A stretch of 64,000 nt of DNA from an uncultured Lachnoclostridium sp. (GTDB taxonomy: Bacteria > Bacillota > Clostridia > Lachnospirales > Lachnospiraceae). A model generated the notes under the pieces. That model was given only the letters and a program-made list of their open reading frames with translations, had not been told where the DNA came from and searched no databases. The stretch spans positions 1 through 64,000 of the forward strand of contig CALWLW010000012.1 of the NCBI GenBank assembly GCA_944381625.1, written 5' to 3'. Positions within the stretch are counted from its first letter, which is position 1. Every line of letters starts with the position of its first letter. The translations under genes were made by a program, and so were the position numbers. Positions 59,883 to 64,000 of this stretch are shown piece after piece.

Positions 59883-60920
59883 ATGAAAGGAAGGGTATTG
59901 GGGATCTTGCTTGCGGCGGGTATGCTGGCCGTATCCCTGACCGGATGCGCGAGAGAATCATCAGAGACCGTGACAGACAGTTCCGGGGACGGATACCAGA
60001 AGATCGAACTGGTCATGGCGGTGAACGGAACGGATATACAGATTGACACGAGAGTGGCCGATAAGTTCGCGGAACTGGTTGCGGAAGAGACGGGAGGAAA
60101 TGTGACCATATCTGTTTTTCCCAACGATCAGCTGGCCGGGGGCAACGCCTCAAAAGGAATCGAGATGATCGCCGGGGGAGGTGTGGATCTGGCGGCTTAC
60201 GCCACCAGCGTCCTGTCTGTGATCGACCGGCAGTTATCGGTGGGGATTATCCCCTGGAGCTTCGACGATTATGAAGAGGCGCGGCAGATGATTGACTCCA
60301 CAGGCGGGGCATATTACGCGGAACGCCTGGAACAGAAGGGACTGACTTATCTGGGGTCCTTCCACAATGGATTCCGGCAGCTGACAAACCATCAGCATGA
60401 GGTAAGATCGCCGGAAGATATGAAGGGACTTAAGATAAGGGTTCCGGGTACAGAAGCATATATGGGCGTGTTCCGGGAACTTGGGGCGGATCCCACATCC
60501 ATGAGCTGGAGCGAAGTATTTACGGCGCTGCAGCAGAAGACCATCGACGGACAGGAGAACGGAATCAGTATCACGGCCAGCGCGAAGATGCCGGAGGTGC
60601 AGAAGTACCTAACGTTATGGAATTACGCATATGACAGCGACCTGATTATCGCCAATACAAAGGTCTGGGAATCCCTGGAGCCAAAGACCAGGGAAATGCT
60701 GGAGGAGAAGGCGCTGGAAGCCTGTGAGTGGGGGCGGGATCTCCTGGAGGAAGAGGAGGAACTGCTTCTGGAAGAATTCAAGGCGGAAGGGATGACGGTG
60801 ACGGAGCTGACAGAGGAAGAACTGCAGGCGTTCAAGGACGCGGTCGCGGACTTCCGCAATGAACTGATCGACAGCTATGGAGAAGAAGCCTGCGCTGCAT
60901 TCGGAATAGTTAAGGAGTGA
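59883..60920 (+). CDS. TRAP transporter solute-binding lipoprotein (DctP)
   Basis: The 345-residue lipoprotein has the signal GILLAAGMLAVSLTGC with lipobox LTGC, and a DctP fold: VNGTDIQIDTRVADKFAELV, GLKIRVPGTEAYMGVFRELG and the Arg-containing IRVPGT motif used to bind a carboxylate. EVFTALQQKTIDGQENGISI is also typical of the family. It would capture an organic or sugar acid for the membrane part encoded next. AAAGGAGAAGAG precedes the ATG. The ligand cannot be read from sequence. Confidence 0.93.
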   Translation: MKGRVLGILLAAGMLAVSLTGCARESSETVTDSSGDGYQKIELVMAVNGTDIQIDTRVADKFAELVAEETGGNVTISVFPNDQLAGGNASKGIEMIAGGGVDLAAYATSVLSVIDRQLSVGIIPWSFDDYEEARQMIDSTGGAYYAERLEQKGLTYLGSFHNGFRQLTNHQHEVRSPEDMKGLKIRVPGTEAYMGVFRELGADPTSMSWSEVFTALQQKTIDGQENGISITASAKMPEVQKYLTLWNYAYDSDLIIANTKVWESLEPKTREMLEEKALEACEWGRDLLEEEEELLLEEFKAEGMTVTELTEEELQAFKDAVADFRNELIDSYGEEACAAFGIVKE

Positions 60921-60932
60921 GGTGGAGAGAAG

Positions 60933-61427
60933 ATGAAAAGTATTTTAAAAGTACTGGACCGGATAGAGGAAGTATTAGCAGCCGCCGCGCTGATCGTGAT
61001 GACCGCGCTGACATTTGCCAATGTGGTGTCCAGGCATCTGCTTAACACATCCCTCTCCTTCTCGGAGGAGATCACCACATATCTGTTTGTGCTGGTGAGC
61101 CTTCTGGGGACGGCCATAGCGGCAAAGAGAAAAGCGCATCTGGGTCTGACGGCTGTGCCGGATCTGGCAGGACCGCGTACGAGAAAGGTACTGCTGTCCC
61201 TGGGATATGGAATCGGAACCATATTCTGCGCCGCGATCTTCTACTACGGCATATTGATGGTGAGAAACCAGATTATGCTGGGGCAGGTGACGGCGGCCAT
61301 GCAGTGGCCGGAATGGATCTACGGATCGTTCGTACCTTTCGGAGCCTTTTTTGCCACTGTCAGGTTTCTGCAGGTATTTATAGAAGAAATTCGAAGTAAG
61401 CCCGAGAAGGAGGAGAAGATATGTTAG
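60933..61427 (+). CDS. TRAP transporter small permease (DctQ)
   Basis: The 164-residue protein has four membrane helices and the DctQ pattern VLAAAALIVMTALTFANVVS, RHLLNTSLSFSEEITTYLFV and KAHLGLTAVPDLAG. It joins the DctM subunit and passes the substrate from DctP. Its last codons overlap the start of the DctM gene by seven bases. GGAGAGAAG precedes the ATG. Confidence 0.93.
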   Translation: MKSILKVLDRIEEVLAAAALIVMTALTFANVVSRHLLNTSLSFSEEITTYLFVLVSLLGTAIAAKRKAHLGLTAVPDLAGPRTRKVLLSLGYGIGTIFCAAIFYYGILMVRNQIMLGQVTAAMQWPEWIYGSFVPFGAFFATVRFLQVFIEEIRSKPEKEEKIC

Positions 61428-62704
61428 CTGCGGTCCTGTTTATCCTGTTTGCAGTCCTGCTGCTGATCGGAGCGCCGATCGCGGTCTGCCTGGGGGCGTC
61501 CAGCGTGGTGACCATGATTGTGCAGGGCGGCGAGAAACCGCTGGAGACGGTTATGAGCAGTCTGCCGATGATTGTGTCGGCTTCCACCAGCAAGTTTGTG
61601 CTTCTGGCAATCCCGTTTTTCATCCTGGCCGGAAACATCATGGAGAAGGCCGGTATCTCTGAGAAGCTGATCAAACTGGCGGAGGCCTTCGTAGGGCACA
61701 GAAAGGGAGGAATCGCCATCGTCTGTGTGGTGGTGGCATGCTTCTTCGCCGCGATCTCCGGGTCCGGCCCGGCTACGGTAGCGGCTCTGGGAGTGATTCT
61801 GGTGCCTGCCATGATTAAATCCGGATATTCGCCGGCCTTCTCGGCGGCGCTGATGGCGGCGTCAGGGGCGATCGGCGTGGTGATCCCGCCCTCCATTACC
61901 TTCGTGGTATATGGATCGATCGCGGATACCTCCATCGGAGACCTGTTCATCTCCGGCGTGCTTCCCGGAATCCTTATGGGAGCGGCATTCTGTATTGCGG
62001 CTCTGCTCATCGGCAGGAAGGTGAATCTGAAAACCCTTCCCCGGGCAACAGGGAAGGAGCGGTGGAATGCTTTCAAGGATGCTTTCTGGGGACTGATGAT
62101 GCCGGTGATCATCCTTGGCGGAATCTATGGAGGAATCTTCACCCCGACAGAATCTGCGGCAGTATCCGCAGTATACGGGCTGGCTGTGGGGATCTTTATC
62201 TACAGGAAGATCGGCCTGAAGGAATTCTGGGATATCCTGCTGGACACCGTCTCCACCACGGCCACGATCATGTTCATCACGGCGGCGGCAAGCCTGTTCG
62301 CCTACGTGCTCACCAGGGCCCGGCTGGATGTGGCCATCAGTTCCGCGCTGGAGAGCGCCACGGGCGGCAGTACGGTGATCTTCTTCATCATTGTAAATAT
62401 CATCCTTTTAATTGCCGGATGCTTCCTGGATTCTACCTCCGCCCTGTATATCTTTACGCCGCTGTTTGTGCCGGTGGCGCAGGCGCTGGGCGTGAACCCG
62501 ATCCACCTGGGTACGGTGATGATTGTGAACCTGGCCATCGGACTGTTTACCCCGCCGGTGGGAGTGAACCTGTATGTGGCCTGCAATGTGGGCGGCGTGG
62601 ATCTGAAACAAATATCAAAGGCGATCATCCCGCTTCTGCTGGCGTCGCTGATCGTACTTCTTCTGGTAACGTACATACCTGGCATATCGTTGCTGCTGCT
62701 GTAA
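61421..62704 (+). CDS. TRAP transporter large permease (DctM)
   Basis: The 427-residue protein has about 12 helices. FVLLAIPFFILAGNIMEKAG, SGSGPATVAALGVILVPAMI and GAIGVVIPPSITFVVYG are typical DctM features. LAIGLFTPPVGVNLYVACNV near the C-terminus is also conserved. It is the ion-coupled channel of the TRAP importer, driven by sodium rather than ATP. Start ATG 61421 follows AAGGAGGAG. The transketolase gene begins 22 bases after its stop codon. Confidence 0.94.
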   Translation: MLAAVLFILFAVLLLIGAPIAVCLGASSVVTMIVQGGEKPLETVMSSLPMIVSASTSKFVLLAIPFFILAGNIMEKAGISEKLIKLAEAFVGHRKGGIAIVCVVVACFFAAISGSGPATVAALGVILVPAMIKSGYSPAFSAALMAASGAIGVVIPPSITFVVYGSIADTSIGDLFISGVLPGILMGAAFCIAALLIGRKVNLKTLPRATGKERWNAFKDAFWGLMMPVIILGGIYGGIFTPTESAAVSAVYGLAVGIFIYRKIGLKEFWDILLDTVSTTATIMFITAAASLFAYVLTRARLDVAISSALESATGGSTVIFFIIVNIILLIAGCFLDSTSALYIFTPLFVPVAQALGVNPIHLGTVMIVNLAIGLFTPPVGVNLYVACNVGGVDLKQISKAIIPLLLASLIVLLLVTYIPGISLLLL

Positions 62705-62726
62705 ATAACGAGGAGGTTTTAGAGAT

Positions 62727-63566
62727 ATGAAAAAAATGAGTGTAAAGGAACTGGAAAAACAGAGTCTGGAGCTTCGCAAGAAAGTGATCCGGATGATTTA
62801 TAAAGCGCAGTCGGGGCATCCGGGAGGATCTCTTTCGGCGGCGGATATGGTGACGGCGCTGTATTTTCGGGAGATGAAGATTGACCCGTCCAATCCTCAC
62901 TGGGAGGATCGGGACAGATTTGTATTATCGAAAGGCCATGTTTGCCCGATTCAGTATGCGAGCCTTGCAACCCTGGGGTATTTTGATGAGGGTGTCCTTG
63001 AGACGCTGCGCCAGGAAGGCTCCATGCTGCAGGGGCATCCGGATATGAAAAAGTGTCCGGGCATCGATATCTCCACCGGTTCGCTGGGACAGGGACTGGC
63101 CTGCGGCGTGGGCATGGCCATCGCGGGCAAAAAGGACAGGAAAGACTATCGGGTATTCGTGATGGTAGGAGACGGAGAATGCCAGGAAGGGGAGATCTGG
63201 GAAGCGGCGCAGACCGCGCATAAATATGAACTGGATAACCTGATCGTTTTTGTGGACAATAATAACCTTCAGCTGGATGGGATTACGGATGAGGTCATGC
63301 CCAATATCCATCTGGGCAAAAAATTTGAAGCCTTCGGATTCGATATGTATGAGATCGACGGCCACAATATGAAAGAGATCACGGATACGCTGGACCGCAT
63401 CCGTATGACAAAGGACGGCAAGCCCAAATGTATCTTCGCAAATACCATAAAGGGAAAGGGCGTTTCCTATATGGAGAATGAGTGCGGGTGGCACGGCGTG
63501 GCGCCGAACGAGGAGCAGTATACACAGGCGATCAGAGAACTGGATGAACAGATCGCGGCGTTATAG
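62727..63566 (+). CDS. Transketolase, N-terminal (TPP-binding) subunit
   Basis: This 279-residue protein is the N-terminal half of a split transketolase. YKAQSGHPGGSLSAADMVTA and GHPDMKKCPGIDISTGSLGQ are typical of the thiamine-diphosphate domain. VGDGECQEGEIWEAAQTAHK, a GDG...N-type motif continued by VDNNNLQLDG, binds the cofactor. It pairs with the subunit encoded at 63,578. AGGAGGTTTTAGAG precedes the ATG. Split transketolases in TRAP or PTS operons usually handle a specific keto-sugar, so the imported acid or sugar may feed here. Confidence 0.94.
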   Translation: MKKMSVKELEKQSLELRKKVIRMIYKAQSGHPGGSLSAADMVTALYFREMKIDPSNPHWEDRDRFVLSKGHVCPIQYASLATLGYFDEGVLETLRQEGSMLQGHPDMKKCPGIDISTGSLGQGLACGVGMAIAGKKDRKDYRVFVMVGDGECQEGEIWEAAQTAHKYELDNLIVFVDNNNLQLDGITDEVMPNIHLGKKFEAFGFDMYEIDGHNMKEITDTLDRIRMTKDGKPKCIFANTIKGKGVSYMENECGWHGVAPNEEQYTQAIRELDEQIAAL

Positions 63567-63577
63567 GAGGATGGATC

Positions 63578-64000
63578 ATGAGTGAGATGAAAAAGGCAAC
63601 CAGGGACGGATTTGGAGAAGAGATCGTAAAATTAGGAAAAAAAGACAACAATATCTACGTGGTGGACGTGGACATCGGAAAATCCTGCAAGACCGGCGCG
63701 TTCCGCAAGGAACTTCCGGACCAGTACCTGAACGTGGGGATCGCGGAGCAGAACGCGGCGGGCGTGGCCGCCGGGCTTGCCACCTGCGGCAAGATCCCGT
63801 TCGTCGTCACCTACGCAGTATTCGGCTCCATGAGAATGTGCGAGATGATCCGCCAGGAGATCTGCTATCCGAAGCTGAATGTGAAGATCGCGTGCTCCCA
63901 TGGCGGCGTGACTCCGGCCAACGACGGCGCGAGCCACCAGAGTATCGAGGACATGGGCGTATTGAGGACGATTCCCAACATGACGGTGATCATGCCCGCG
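63578..64000 (+). CDS. Transketolase, C-terminal (pyrimidine-binding) subunit, partial
   Basis: The frame starts at ATG 63578 after AGGAGGATGG and stays open for 141 codons to the window edge. It reads VVDVDIGKSCKTGAFRKELP, then LNVGIAEQNAAGVAAGLATC and GGVTPANDGASHQSIEDMGV. The GIAEQN motif contains the catalytic Glu that activates thiamine diphosphate, and the following part is the pyrimidine-binding fold. About half of the expected ~310 residues are visible; the rest lies beyond base 64,000. Confidence 0.93.
   Translation, partial: MSEMKKATRDGFGEEIVKLGKKDNNIYVVDVDIGKSCKTGAFRKELPDQYLNVGIAEQNAAGVAAGLATCGKIPFVVTYAVFGSMRMCEMIRQEICYPKLNVKIACSHGGVTPANDGASHQSIEDMGVLRTIPNMTVIMPA

Overview
The window reads as chromosomal DNA of a Gram-positive gut-type clostridium, most likely a Lachnospiraceae member. 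The grounds are AGGAGG-type ribosome sites, clostridial families (DUF6145, DUF951, a SleB-like hydrolase, MecA, ROK regulators) and the dnaE-pfkA-TrmH and DUF951-rpsF-ssb-rpsR gene orders. Two parts contrast strongly. Bases 1-15,470 are AT-rich accessory DNA. From about 15,600 on the DNA is GC-richer core and metabolic sequence.

Accessory region (1-15,470). At the left edge two tiny holin-like toxin genes lie in tandem on the minus strand. The second has a convergent promoter and a shared bidirectional terminator, the layout of a type I toxin-antitoxin locus. From 851 to 15,469 about twenty small genes all read rightward, each with its own ribosome site and spacer. Many belong to immunity-type families: SUFU, colicin-E-type DNase immunity, SMI1/KNR4 (SUKH), YrhA-like SUKH and DUF2185. 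They are mixed with GNAT acetyltransferases, a GyrI-like protein, a cysteine hydrolase, a GrpB nucleotidyltransferase, an AlbA/HATPase regulator, a Phd-RelE pair and several remnants (CAT-like, GNAT, P-loop kinase, SUKH tail). A degenerate ~40-bp motif follows several stop codons. The whole looks like a cassette-type array of orphan immunity genes. It ends at a peculiar tRNA-like sequence (15,473-15,576) just upstream of dnaE.

Core region A (15.6-27.6 kb): dnaE, pfkA, a TrmH-family rRNA methyltransferase, an SH3-SleB cell-wall hydrolase, an NfeD/SPFH pair, argF, a small membrane protein, birA, DUF6145 and dusB.

Sugar/polyol region (27.6-36.3 kb): a mannitol-dehydrogenase-family enzyme, a convergent ROK repressor, and a divergent operon of SDR dehydrogenase, RbsB/RbsA/RbsC-like ABC importer and zinc alcohol dehydrogenase. 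AT-rich inverted repeats sit in the ROK/SDR promoter region. The enzymes suggest oxidative use of a polyol or sugar acid; the substrate cannot be read from sequence.

Core region B (36.4-59.7 kb): greA, lysS with a C-terminal tRNA-binding domain, a third type I toxin, SPFH protein plus small ribbon-helix-helix protein, a YcxB-like protein, a flippase, a phosphopantetheinyl transferase, a sirtuin, DUF951-rpsF-ssb-rpsR, gdpP-rplI-dnaB, a YgjP-type metallopeptidase, ferredoxin, a MerR regulator, DUF1858, mecA, a GH18 protein, an amidase, Sua5/TsaC, upp and comEB. Two kinds of dispersed palindromic repeat occupy the intergenic spaces.

Right end (59.8-64 kb): a TRAP transporter (DctP, DctQ, DctM) and a split transketolase whose second subunit runs off the window. 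A promoter whose -10 box lies inside a tandem TAGGATGT repeat drives them.
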